From: Pestalotiopsis fici W106-1
Lineage: Eukaryota; Ascomycota; Sordariomycetes; Amphisphaeriales; Sporocadaceae
Assembly: GCF_000516985.1 (NCBI RefSeq)
Contig: NW_006917096.1
Location: 186,001 to 250,000, forward strand
DNA length: 64,000 bases
Direction of reading: 5' to 3'
Below, in pieces: positions 1-11,800 of the stretch (within the stretch, counting starts at the first letter, position 1; each line of letters starts with the position of its first letter). The position numbers were made by a program, and so were the translations under genes. The notes under the pieces were generated by a model. That model saw only the letters and a program-made list of their open reading frames with translations, did not search any database and was not told the origin of the DNA.

Positions 1-745
1 CCTATGATTGACCCTCATTAATCACAACTATCCACCTCACCAGACGCGAGACTTGCAAAGTCTTTATTGGACAAGGCGGAATATTTTCGGCGGATGCCTA
101 GGCCATGAGCCAATGCTCTGATTGAAGCGCATATAAAAATCTCCATCCTATCAGTCCCAAGACCGCCCAGGCGGGACTGGGCTGATGTCTCTCTATCATG
201 CAAGGAACCGCGTGACATGTAGAAAGTGCCGCATTCAACCAAAAGTAGAAACAAATGCCGGCTGCGTCCCACTCTGTTACATTGTTCCAAGAGCCGCTTT
301 GTGGGGTAACAGAGCTGAAGCCCGTCTCTAAAAAGTTTGTGTGTAAAAATGATAATCAAATCATCTTTTGGTTTCCGGAATCTGGGGTTCCGCCTTGTCT
401 TCATCTCCTACGTATATGAATCCCACCAATCAACACAACAGAGACCCACTCGGGTATTACCACATATGGTATACAGACAAGACAGCGGCACGCTCTTATT
501 CGAGCGCTTCACTTCCTGGCTTGGTTTGTTATTCGTTTTGTTTTTATCATGTGAGATATGATGATTTTACAAGTATATCCTCGAATCAAAAATTCATGGC
601 TTGCAAAAGCCAAGGTGAAACGGAATGCTTCAACACTTATAAGGATCCCTAGGTATGAGTTTTCGTCCTTTGCGCCATAGATCCATGGGGTCAATGATTG
701 AATAATACGTTTCAGACAAGACACCCACAGCAAATTCTCCAAGAC
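1..745. other. intergenic, upstream of GH43 gene
   Basis: No gene can be supported here. A 128-codon open frame on the minus strand (18-404) has no recognisable domain and no clear promoter context. The last few hundred bases should contain the promoter of the GH43 gene. Confidence 0.5.
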
Positions 746-1799
746 ATGCTCGGGTCTCGTCTCCTCGCCGCCCTCTGGGGCGCGCTATGCTTCCTATTGG
801 GCCCGGCGGCGGCCTTTACCAACCCGATCCGCAGCTCGGGCGGCAGCGACCCCTTTCTCGTCTACACGGGCGGCTACTTTTACCTCATGACGACGACGTG
901 GACCGACGTCGAGATTGCGCGGGCCACGACGATTGACGGGCTCAAGACGGCGACCAAAAAGGTCGTCTACAGCACCTCTACGGCGTCGCGCTGCTGCAAT
1001 GTCTGGGCGCCCGAGGTTCACTACTTTGACGGGACATGGTATATCTACTATACCGCTGGTGATTCGGCTGATTTGGATGGCCAGAACATCCATGTTCTCA
1101 AGGGTGTGTGACACAATTCTTGCTCCTTCTTTTGTTTTCCTTGATCGTTTTTACTAATCATGTAAAATAGGCGGCGCGACACCATACGATAGTTTCACCT
1201 ACGCCGCACAGCTGACCAGCCAATGGACCATTGACGCCTCGATCCTGCGGACGAGCGCCTATGGCAACTTTCTCATGAGCTCGTGCTTCAACGGCAACAC
1301 GTACCAGTCCATCTGCCTGCAGAAGCTGGGGTCCGACTACATCTCGGTGACGGGGTCCGTGTACACCATTTCGCAGCCGACGGAGTCGTGGGAGACGGTC
1401 TCGTACCCCGTCAACGAGGGGCCCGCGGCCCTCTACTACGGCGGCAAGACGTACATAAGCTACTCGGCCTCGTACTGCTGGTCGGCCTCGTACTGCCTCG
1501 GCCTGCTGACCTGGGACGGCAGCACCAGCCCCACGTCGGCGTCGGCCTGGACAAAGTCGAGCGGCTGCGTCCTGGCCAGCGCCAATGGCAACTACGGCAC
1601 GGGTCACAATGGCTTCTTTCAAAGCCCCGACGCCACGCAGACTTGGATCGTCTATCATGCCACCTCGAATAGCGCCGGGGCTTGCGATGATTCGCGGTAT
1701 ACCATGGTTCAGCTATTGGGCACGCACTCGGATGGCTCACCCAATTTTGGTACGCCGGTGGACTTTGCGCATGTTTATAGCGAACCTAGTGGAGAATGA
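746..1799 (+). CDS. secreted glycoside hydrolase family 43 (arabinanase/arabinofuranosidase type)
   Basis: Exons 746-1103 and 1171-1799 give 328 aa. The 67-nt intron ends in TAG, has a TACTAAT-like branch site, and splits a Gly codon. Residues 1-23 are a signal peptide (Arg, then a Leu/Ala-rich core ending AAAF). The mature protein has GH43 five-bladed propeller landmarks: an early SDPF element that would carry the catalytic Asp base, then NVWAPEVHYFDG, and late GTGHNGFF with the conserved propeller His. The family hydrolyses alpha-L-arabinofuranosyl bonds of arabinan or arabinoxylan outside the cell. The whole protein is one catalytic domain with no carbohydrate-binding module. The exact specificity (endo-arabinanase or exo-arabinofuranosidase) cannot be set from sequence alone. 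The start is the ATG immediately before the signal peptide; the frame extends upstream without an ATG. Confidence 0.88.
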
Positions 1800-2469
1800 T
1801 TTTTGGTTATTTGATATACTGTACATATTTGTGAAATATTTCAATGTACATACTTGAGTACGGCACTCAAATCTCTGAGTTGAATTGACTCGTAGTTCAA
1901 TCGTGATAAGAAATGCCTAGGAAATGTGATGAATATTGATGATCGTCATGTGTGTGCGTTGAGGTTAGGCTTGTTGTGAGTAGCAATTCATCCCCTTTCC
2001 ATTCCAAAAGATCAACGTTTACTATTGCCAAGCTCGAAATCTCTAGTGCCATTCCAGATGAGCCATTTTCATTTTACACTTTGGCGGTGAGACGAAAGAT
2101 TTCTCCAAGACGCGTATACTTTCGACGTGGTCATTGTTTTATTCTGATGCCTAAAGCAACGTGAGAGATAACGACTATAGCACGCAAAACTAGCGCCAAC
2201 CAAAGGTGAGTGGCCCAAGATCCCTGGTAACGTTGTTCTTTTAGGTGGGGGCCATGCCAGTTGCATATATTCATTGTGAATTGGACTCTTGCCTGAATTT
2301 GGTAGAAATTTACTCGTGTTGGTATTCAGAATCTATTAATTTATGAAATCAAACATTATTTCTTCCAACTCTTATCTATCAAGGCCTGCTTGGAAACCCT
2401 CCCCCATGTATTTCCCTCATTAATGCCTTTGTCTTTCATATGCCCCATAATAGAGTTTCATTCGTAAGC
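1800..2469. other. intergenic between convergent genes
   Basis: AT-rich sequence separating the 3' ends of the GH43 gene (plus) and the FAD oxidoreductase gene (minus). It should hold both 3' UTRs and poly(A) sites. I see no gene. Confidence 0.6.
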
Positions 2470-4057
2470 TTATTCAAACTTGACATTGAGCCTTTCCGCT
2501 GTCGTCTTGAACATTTCAGGAATGCCTGCATCTTCAAAACTAGTCCCGTTGCACACCATGTCGGCGACTCCGCGAGCAGTCGTAAAGATGAGCGCCATGC
2601 CGCCACCGTTGAAGCCCGCCAGGATCCATTGATTGTCCGTATCTGGTACCTGGCCAACGTGAGGGATACCGTCGGGAGTGGCGCCCATGACTAGAAACCG
2701 TAGTTAGCGCAAATCGATAGTTTTGAGACAAAGAGTTACCAGATTATACAGTATTAAGCAAGGCTTGTAAAGGAAACGAGAAAGGAAAAGAGGAAGAAGT
2801 AAACTCACTTCCACTCCAAGTCATGGCCGCCGTAGCCTCACAGTCCTCCCAACCCCGAAAGCATCGCGCCATGACTCCATCAAAGTGCTTCTTGACGCCC
2901 GGATCAATCAAGGTGGCATCATCGACGCTGTCAAACCACTGCGGATTCCTATCCTGCTCATCCTTGCGGTACGCCCCGCCGCCGCCCCCGAGGATAATGT
3001 TTCCGTCGGGTCGCGGCACCAGGTAATCGGCGTTTCCGGGCGTGTGAAACAGGTTGCGCGTATACGTCAGATTCTGCGACTGGTGCGCCTTGGCCAGGGG
3101 CACCAAGATGGAGTTTTGTCCGCGGAAGGGAATGATGCTCGACTGGTACTGCGGCAGCACGGCCGACGTGTAGGCATTGGTGGCGTAGACAATCTTTTTG
3201 GCCTTGGTGACGCCTCGCGGCGTCGTCAGAGTGACGAGGCCGTCGTCTCCGGGTTTGGAAATCTCCTCGACGGGGGTCTCGGTGTAGAGGAATGCGCCCA
3301 TCTCGACGACTCTTTCCAATAGTGCCGTGACGAATTTATACGGCCACAGCGTGAGTGCGGGTACGCTGACTGCTGCCACGAGACCCTTCATTCCACTTGC
3401 CTATAATGCAATTAGTATGTGTACTTTCGGAGGAAGAGCCACAAGATATACATACCTTATCCAACATGGGACCTTCCAGCCACTGAACCTCTTGTGTCCA
3501 TTTGGCCCCGGCCTCGCGCTGTTCCTCGAGAAAAGCCTTGATCTCCGACGCCTGCACAGGATCATAGTAGCAATCAAACGAGCGCGTCAGAAACAGGTCA
3601 CAATCAATGCCCTCTGTCTCTTGCGCAGACTTGATGGCCGCCATCTGCGAGTGGACAAAGTCAAACAATTGTTGAGCTGCGTCGGAGCCAAACTTTTCGT
3701 GGTATTTCTTGATTGTGGGCATGAGTACTTTGATGTGGCCGCCTGTTTTTATATTTCATTGCTTAGCACTGAGAATTTCGTATCGGAAAGATATCTCATC
3801 ACTAAGTATTTACCATTCCGTCCTGTGGCACCTGAGCATGCTTGCCGAGCATCAAAGAGGACAATTTTGGGTTCCGAGCCCTTATGATTTGACAGTATAT
3901 GATAGGCCGTGGATACTCCAGCCAAGCCAGTGCCAATAATGGCAATATCACACTCTTCCGGCGTCGTTTCCGATGAACGGTACGAGGCTAGGGCATGTGG
4001 CTGGGTCAGCCAGAAAGAGGCCGTGGGGTTTGCGACGGGGAATCTCGAGTCCGTCAT
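2470..4057 (-). CDS. FAD-dependent oxidoreductase (DAO/amine oxidase superfamily)
   Basis: Four exons (3814-4057, 3456-3742, 2809-3400, 2470-2690) give 447 aa. All introns are GT-AG (71, 55 and 118 nt). Residues 37-55 form the ADP-binding Rossmann element with GTGLAG (G42, G44, G47). It is followed by the FAD-binding SGATGRNGG segment, typical of the DAO (glycine/D-amino-acid/sarcosine oxidase-like) fold. The C-terminal part has PDGIPHVGQVP and the GFNGGGM flavin-pocket element. The family oxidises a C-N bond of an amine or amino acid to an imine, releasing H2O2. The substrate is not readable from the sequence. There is no signal peptide and no obvious PTS1 tail (it ends VKFE). A 21-nt A run (4072-4092) lies just upstream of the ATG, so the leader would carry a poly-U tract. 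Confidence 0.88.
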
Positions 4058-5030
4058 GTTTGGCTCTGTTGAAAAAAAAAAAAAAAAAAAAAGGTTGTCA
4101 AGGTTGGAATTTAGCGTTGTTTTTAAGCTTATGTTTTGAGTTTGCCCATTGGATTTTTTTACATGCTATCAAGTGGCAGGACTGATCTCTAATCTTTTAA
4201 ATACTTTAAATTCTTGACCATGGTTATTATTCCTGTATAAGCGATAGCAGTATACTGCTTGCTCCCCATCTCCAGGAGCACTAAGAGGTGGCCACTGGCC
4301 ACTTTGTGGGGCAACACAAGTTGAACGCGTAGATACCTTAGGCTCCAGCATTTCTCACCACCATACAAGTATAGTGTGCACGTAATCGCAGACTTTTTTG
4401 CAACGGGCTAATCCTCGAATGACAAGCATCAAACTCACAAAGAGAATTCTGCCATTACCGCTTCTGGAAGGAGAACCCCCGTTGCATTACGACGATGCTT
4501 CGCCATGAGCTTGCGATCATGGAATCATGGAGTCATACCGCGAAGTATTTTCACCTGCAGGAGACTTTGCACTGCCAATCATTCTGCCGCCTTGCCATGT
4601 GGTTTTGGGTGCTACCAATTCGATGGCTGCAAGCTGACTTGATTGGCACATTTCCAAATAGACCGACTCTTATCTGCTGACTGGAGCGCAAAGGCTCTTT
4701 TGGTATTCATCATAACAAGTCGCTCTATATTCTCGCTCGTGTGACTAATGCTGATAAGAAAGGTATAGTGACAAGAAAGAAGAAATGGAAAGAAAGGAAA
4801 AGAAGTCTACAGAACATCACCATTGCTCTCGTCCAACAACCAACTTTTGACAACTCTGCATGTCCGATTCAATCGCAGCCTTTGGCATTCCAAACAAGCG
4901 CTGACCTATCCCCATCCTTCAAAACAAATACCACACTGCAGCGCCGAGCTGACAAGGATTTGGCCGGGATAAAGACAAATGTCCAGCGTTTCGAGCAGGC
5001 ACAAGATCATCCTGTTCTCAAGAACAACGT
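4058..5030. other. intergenic
   Basis: Begins with a homopolymeric A run at 4072-4092. Around 4286-4300 is a short inverted repeat (GTGGCCACTGGCCAC). I see no gene; the frames here are short and unrecognisable. Confidence 0.5.
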
Positions 5031-5928
5031 TTATACTGCATCATAATCCGTTGAATGTGGTAGAGACACGTCCCATGGACCCCATAGCTCTCTTCTTTCT
5101 CTCTCCTGCTGCCTCTCCCACGCTTCCTCATACTCTCTCATCACGGCGAGGCGCGACCAGGGACGTTGAGGAGATGCAACAGAATAGCAAGAAGGACTTG
5201 ATCTGGCTGAAGAGGTACATGCCTGAGGTGCTGAAGAGGAACCTGCCTCAGGTGCCGAAGAGGGCCTTGGCTGAGACGCTGAAGAGGAACCTGCCTCAGG
5301 TGCCGAAGAGGGCCTTGGCTGGGGTGGCGAGGGAGGCAGACCTGGGTTAGGCATTGTCTCGGCAGGTGGTGGGACTGACGATAACACATCCAGTTCAATG
5401 GTATTTGAGGGCCGTTTCCAATAGTCCATACGCCAGCGACCCTTTGCCGACATGACTTGCCCAGGGAACTTCATGATGCGGTACCAGTAAAAGAACTGAT
5501 CCTCCATCAAATCCCCAAGCATCCCACAGGGAAAGTAGACCAGTAAGCAGGGAAGAAAAAATATAACCCAGGGAAGAAAAAACATAACCCAGGCTAGCAT
5601 TTGGAGTGGAAACGAGACAAAGGAGCTTATGAAAATGACGATCTTGGCAAAGCGGCGTCGTGATATCTTGTTTGCCTTGTACTTCAGGGTCCAAGTCGTC
5701 AATCGGGCGGACCACATGAGATCCAGGGAGGCGTATACCACGGTGCAGACTATCCAAGCTATTGTTGTGCCATCTAACCTGTTTTGTATCATGTCAGCCT
5801 GCTCTCAATCTGCTAGCATCATTCTGAAGAGAACTCGTGACATACCCATCAGAGGTGAAGGCATCGGTATCAGGCGCACCAGTGGGATCAGGGAAGACAT
5901 CGAGGTCATAGATGCCGGTCAAATCCAT
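5031..5928 (-). CDS. small multi-span membrane protein with Ser/Pro-rich repeat tail
   Basis: Exons 5846-5928 and 5031-5778 give 276 aa; the 67-nt intron has a GTATGT donor. The start MDLTGIYDLDVF comes from the short first exon. The N-terminal 28 residues are acidic. A hydrophobic helix follows (TIAWIVCTVVYASLDLMW), then a basic loop, and a long hydrophobic stretch with the duplicated heptad WVMFFLP/WVIFFLP, enough for two more helices. Residues of about 165-205 are five 8-residue units with an SSA core, encoded by the 24-bp DNA repeat at 5207-5326. The tail is charged, with Glu/Arg. I do not recognise a family. The gene is probably lineage-specific. It reads as a real gene because the splice signals join frames exactly and the topology is coherent. 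Confidence 0.68.
5207..5326. repeat. 24-bp tandem repeat, five units, in coding sequence
   Basis: Units begin at 5207, 5231, 5255, 5279 and 5303. Units 2+3 and 4+5 are nearly identical, so there is also a 48-bp higher-order period. All units stay in frame and encode 8-residue Ser/Pro/Ala blocks of the membrane protein tail. Confidence 0.9.
5550..5591. repeat. 21-bp tandem duplication in coding sequence
   Basis: Two 21-bp copies (5550-5570 and 5571-5591) differ at one base. They encode the repeated heptads WVMFFLP and WVIFFLP inside a predicted transmembrane segment. Confidence 0.9.
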
Positions 5929-6886
5929 GGCTTCTTCGTGACAAGCGAGAATGATTCAGCAACGTATTGATGAGTGTTGCCAATATTGCTAACGATTGGT
6001 GATCAAGGCAGTGTGCCTCTAAACGAAATAACGATGAGTTTGCTATCTGTGGAAGCCAAATTAAAACGAGGACCAATGGGAAGATGAATGATGAATGTTG
6101 ATGAAAGAAGGGAAAACAACAGTTGTTGCTCGTCACTCATCAATCTAAAAAGATGCCCCTTGCCGGTCTTAAGGAAAGAAGAACAGAATACACTTGACCG
6201 GCCCAAGAAGGAAACGGCAAGAGCTAATTGAAGCATTTAAAAACCCATCACCGATGTTCAGATGGCTTCTTTCCACGTTGCTGAAGGTTTTCTGGGCTGG
6301 CCCTGCCAGTGTTCCTCCACGCGGTTGCGCGGCAAGAGTGACTACAATGTATAACGGACCAAGAAGCCTCAACCTCGACCGATTTCTTGATCAATCGTTG
6401 TTATGCAAACAGCAATCACTTACCTAGAGCTCATGGGAAGTCGTCTCAAGAATATCAAGCACTGACATGTCGCCTACTGGAAGCATGCGATGGAGAAGTT
6501 GTCTTTACCGAAAGGCTATATTTGGTCTCAACAGTTGGCATTCAATGATGACCATGGCGTTAAAGGATATACAATTGCATACACACACTCTTTGCTACAA
6601 GAGTTCCCGATCACATAAAAGGCAAGACATAATTGGCAGATCGCAAAAAGCGTTCATATTACAGATTGGTCTATCGACAATTTTGCTGTAGCCATCCTTC
6701 TAAACCCAGAGATCGAACCGAACGCTGTCCATTTCCGAGTTGCCCTTTCTATGCTTGGGGCGGACTATCATCTTGTGTTGTCTTCTTATCATCAACATAC
6801 ATGGCCGTCAAGATCCCATGGAGAATCTTTATCCCTTGACGGGCCTTTCAAATTTGCTCTCTTTCTTCAAATCCACATCATTCCAT
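5929..6886. other. intergenic
   Basis: Contains the 3' end of the ATP citrate lyase small-subunit gene on one side and the promoter of the membrane protein gene on the other. No gene is seen. Confidence 0.6.
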
Positions 6887-8867
6887 TTATGCCTGGAACT
6901 CAGTAATACCAGCCGCCTGAGCCTCCTCCCACTTGCCGGGGACGAGAGCCAGAGGAACAATACCAGACACGTGCATCTCAGGACCAAAGATCTTGGCGTT
7001 GAGACCAAGCTCCTGGGTGGCGGCCTTCATGTTCTTGAGACCCTCCTGGTAGTTGGGACCAGCACGACGGACCCAGATCTGGACGTTGTGCTCCTTGAGG
7101 GGCTTGGCGTACTCGCGGAGAGCCCGGATGACACCCTTGAATGTAGAGGCGACGTTGGTGAAGTTGGCGATACCACCACCAATGAACAGAACCTTGCCCT
7201 GGCTGTCGAGAGGAGCACGGAGCAGGAGATCCAGGACAGTACGGGCGTAGTGGTAGGTCTGAGACTCGGTGGGAGCTCCCGAGTACTCACCGTAGTTGGC
7301 GAGGTCGTCGGCGAAGCCAGCCGAGGCAATGGCATCAGCGTAGACGACGGAAGCACCACCACCAGCAACCAGGGTCCAGACACGGCCGCTGGCGTTCAGG
7401 ACGGTGAGCTTGAGAGAGGCACCAGTCTTGGCATCCAGCTCGGCAATGTAGGCCTCCTCCTTGGACAACTCACGACCGAAGGGAGCAGGGAACTCCATCG
7501 GCGGGCCAGCGTCAACACTGACCTTGTCACCGGCGCTCGACTGAGCAGCAAGGCCCAGAGCAGCGGGCGATCGAGCAATGGCCCATTTCACACCACACTC
7601 GAAGTCAGCGGTCTGGTCAAGCTTGGCGGCAAGATCGAGGAAGTGAACGTCAGCAGAGGTAGCGTCGGCGTTGGGGATGACGACGAGAGGGTTGATCTCC
7701 AGGTATGTGAACTGGCAGTCGACGTAGACGGCGTACAACCGCGAGATGAAGTCGACGAGGACGTTGTGCACACCAGAGGGAACCTTCTTCAGCAGAGACT
7801 TGGCAATCTCCTCGTTTGAAGGGAATTCTGAGAGGTCGACAGGAATCAAGAGCTTCTCTGCCTTTGCGTCAACATCACCAACGTCGACACCACCCTCGTG
7901 GGTGAAGAGAATCCAGTCACCCTGTAATACAATCCATTAGTATTCTAATATTGAAAAAACAAGCGTATAGAGAATAAAAGTATAGCATAACGTGATTAGG
8001 GGTAAGTGTGATGCAAAACTATGCATGTCTTGATGCGGAAAGTGGGTGTGAAACGAGTGTGACTGCCAAGTGGATGCCGAACAAAGTGGTTTAGTTTCCG
8101 CTCGTCCGCAACGCTTCGGCTTCGGTTTAGCGATTCCGAGCGAGATAATAGACGCACGAAGCGCCCGGGTCATAAAAACGCCCGATCTCTACCGATTATT
8201 CAAATAGGGCAAGTCCCCAATTCGAATTTGTTCAAGATGCTCAAAAAGACTCTCATGTACGAAATGTTGCATCGAGTTTGTCTTTTGCACTCATGATCGG
8301 AGACTCATTTGAATCGACACCTCGCCTAGCGACTGGCAGCACGACGCGCCTGGCTGGCGCGACAGGGCGAATTTATGGAAAAAGGGTCTGAGACAACAAC
8401 AGTCAATTGGGATCGGGTTTACTCACATCTCTCACGGAGTTGATGTTGATGTAGTACTCGGTACCCTCGGGGTGAGGGACGAAGGGCTCGACGAGGAATT
8501 GGCGGAGAACACCCTTGACGTGCTCAACCTGCTGCTCCTTACCGGCGCGCTCAGCAACCCAGGCCTTGGCCTCGGGCCAGGTCTTGTTCAGGGCCAGGAG
8601 ACCACTCTTGCCACGACGCTTGATGAGCTGATCTGGCTTTGCGACGAACTTGGCGCCGGACTGGAGCAACCAGGGGTAGGTGACCTCAGCCTGGTCCAAG
8701 ATGCCGTTCACATCGGCATCCTCAGGAAAGTAAAGAGATGCTAGTCTGGGAGGAGCATTGTGGGTGGTGGGCTTGGGAAGAGGAGTGGGCTTGATGACGG
8801 GTGCCCGAGTGAGGTGGTAGTTGAGGATGGCCTTGCCGTCGGCCTCGAGGATTGACTTGGCAGACAT
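6887..8867 (-). CDS. acl2: ATP citrate lyase, ATP-grasp (small) subunit
   Basis: Exons 8427-8867 and 6887-7921 give 491 aa (about 53 kDa), the size of the small subunit in fungi that split the enzyme. The subunit matches the N-terminal part of animal ACLY: ATP-grasp domain with [14 protein letters not shown], the junction SVRD-GDW leading into the [17 protein letters not shown] motif, [11 protein letters not shown] for nucleotide/metal binding, and a C-terminal citrate-binding region with [11 protein letters not shown]. With Acl1 it converts citrate, CoA and ATP to acetyl-CoA and oxaloacetate in the cytosol, feeding lipid and secondary-metabolite synthesis. The single intron is 505 nt, far longer than others in the window, with a good TACTAAT branch site. 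The gene is divergent from acl1, a conserved fungal arrangement. The 5' leader lies above 8867. Confidence 0.97.
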
Positions 8868-11800
8868 TTTGCTGTGTGAAAGAGGAAGCTATTCGCAGGT
8901 ACGTGAACAGTTCAATTACTGTCTTTGTCTTTTTGTTGGGTCTGGAGAATACTTTTTTTGATTCTACGGAGCAAAGTCAGTGACTGGGTTGGCTGGATGG
9001 AAACACAGTTTTCTGGCCCAATTGCAAGCGCAGTGGCAGACAGAAGCGAAAAGGCAAATGCAAAGTCCCAGCTCTTGTTGCCTTTTGCGTTGCTGATGAA
9101 CTTGCTGACTGCTGCTGGCTTGATGACACCAAGTGGCTCTCTTGCATGCACTCGCTTGGTTCAAAGTGACGACAAAAAGCTGGAGTGAAGCTCGAGTGAG
9201 GGGTGAAATGAATGGCGGCGGCTGCTTACCTCGCAGGACTGTCAGTAACAGTGGTGTGTTTTCTCTCTCACAATGACGAGGGAAAATCACAATGCGACGG
9301 TAATTGAAGGGCAGATGACTGCAGCAAAGGAAAAAAGGTCTCTATAGTGAAGAGAGAAACAAGAAACACTTTCTAAGTGGAAGGTGGTTTCTATGAGATT
9401 GTCTGGATTGAGAGCAACGAGAACGGGGATTGACCTTCAAAAATTTCCAGAGATCCCAAGCTCCGCCAGTTGCTCAGGGCCCGGGAAGGTCGCAGCAGCT
9501 GGGCGGGCGTGGTGAGTGGTGTGTGCTCCGTTTGGTTTCCCAATGGCCAACCAAGGTATCGACACACTGCCGAGTTGGCACAGAGGTACTTCCACGGGGG
9601 CAGACACACCCATCCCACCTGCAGCAGTACAGGGGACGCTAAGGGTCGTCGGCAGACCCCCGTACCTGTGCCTAGCTCGCTTTACCGCCCCAAAACTATT
9701 GGGGAAGATCCTGCTGAGCTCATGCCACACACCCGGTCCCAAAAGCCCGCCAGCACAGTCAGCAAGGATCGTAGGTACCGGTACCCCAACGTCAACACTT
9801 GGGGAATCGTCGAGAAGCTCGGGGCATAACTGGCACATTACTCTTGCATTACCGGACATACTATTACGGTACTATTCTTTTACTTTATTCCATCGGGACC
9901 CGAGAGTGCCATGGATGCGAAGTGCTGACAAGCTGTCTGCCACCCACGCCACGCACATTGATACACACGAGTATTGCGCCATTGTTGCGAGCGAGCAATG
10001 CAAAGCAGGCCACTAGTCGGGACTTGCTGCGCGTCGGGGGCTTCAATTGACTCTGCTTGGAAAGACAGAGTCGTGCGTCGGGTGCGTGCGTGTGTGTGTT
10101 GCTTGCATCTGGCTTGTTGATGTACCGCCAGCCGCGGAAAAACTATGATGATCATTCATACCAATCTCATAGTTGTTGGCGGCTGCCTGCCATGTTTTGC
10201 CATGTTGACCCGGCTCCGCGCGCGCGCTGCATGCCTGACGCACGTTGATAACGGGAAGCAGCTGTGCGGTCCGTTCAGCCTCCCCAACTCTGGTCTCAAG
10301 TGGCCTTGTGGAATACGGACACCACCGCATCCATCGATATGCACACAATACATGTGGGCGATCCCAACTTACAAGAGACCGTTCCCACGTATCAGTCGTG
10401 TCCACTTTTGTGTCTCTACTTTACTCTATCTATCAATCCCTCCTGCTCAATACAGAGCGGTTCATGGTAGAAATTGCAGCCAAGCGGCGTATGGGACATC
10501 CAATGTCTCAACCACAAGTACTGCCTGCCACCTTGGATATACTTCTGCTGGCTGCATGTGCGTGGGCAATAAGCTATCGCGCTGGCTGCAAAGAATGCAC
10601 CACACCTACATTAGATAAAGCCGTGAATATGGTTATCCTCGACAGTTTCACGAGCAGCAGTATACAGATTCGCTTATCTCGGGGCACGGGCTGCCCAGGT
10701 ATGAGATCCCAGGGCTCGAGTTATAGAGCTGCCGTATCTCGGCCTCCGAATTCCCGAAGTGGCAGTTCCCTCCACTATAGTATCATCCCGCTGTTCATTT
10801 GTTCTCATATTATTCAATCAATGGGATGAAGTCATTCTAATGACCCGCGCCTTGTTGCCTCCATGCTAGTTGCAACCCCCCGAGCCCGGGTCTCACGTGG
10901 CAGGCCATGTTGGGTCTACCTTATCGTTCCTTTCGCGTGCCATGAACCACATCGCCTATGCACTCCGGAACATACATCTGGAAGCTCGGCAACGTCTTTT
11001 GACTTCCCGGAAGGTGTTTCTAGGTGCGGTCCGGTGATGTCAGATGTTGATGATGGGACATGAGAGAAACCCTGCCGGACATGATGCCTGGGGAGGATCC
11101 GGCAACGGTGTTCACTTGTTCGTCGTGTCGCCTGGTCAACTTCCCGTTTCGGCCACTTGAGGACCGTAAACCGTTACAGCAAACATGACTAGCCGGATAT
11201 CGGCCGGCCCACCTGCAACGGGCAGCAAGCAAACAATTTTTTCTTCTTGTTCTTCTTTCTTCTCTGCTCATCTTGTCGCTGGGCAGCGAAATTGAGGTTG
11301 CAGGTAGTCCCATTTTCTCAATTTGGACAAGCCATATTCGGGGGTTTCCATGGGGGTATGGCGGCGTACCTTCTCATTACAGTGAAGGATCAACTTACTG
11401 TGTCTATGGGCTGGCTGCACGCACAACCGTCTTGGCGTAACGGCGCAACATGGCAATGGTGCACCAAGATAGTTCTTGGATGCCCAACATATCTGCTTCA
11501 TTACATTGATTAATCGTTTGATTCTGACTCATTTCCTTACTGTTCTTTGCACTCTAGAAGAATCCCGAGATCGAAATTAGACGATGCGAGGATCATTAGT
11601 GGTGGGCGGGTATGGCGTATGATTCGCCGAACCCGGCCCAAGGTTGGCATACTATTTTCGTGGTGGGAGCGCACTATGGGAGGGGATCCCATCGGGTTTT
11701 AGGTAAGTCGGAGTGAGAGGATGCGGCTTGTACCGGTACCTTGAGCCAGGAGTCTCCACGAAAAAGGCGGGAGTCGTGCGTAGGGCCGCTAAAACAGCAG

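Noticed and set aside
18..404. 128-codon minus-strand frame at the left edge
   Set aside because: Starts with ATG but shows no domain, no homology I recognise and no splice partner; treated as chance.
2470..4057. Link between the FAD oxidase and GH43 genes as one pathway
   Set aside because: They are convergent neighbours with unrelated chemistry; nothing in the sequence ties them.
6740..7819. 359-codon plus-strand frame opposite acl2
   Set aside because: Antisense shadow of a high-bias gene; no recognisable fold.
9437..9859. 140-codon frame (and mirror frames) in the acl intergenic region
   Set aside because: Several overlapping frames on both strands of similar length with no recognisable protein features; consistent with GC-rich non-coding sequence.
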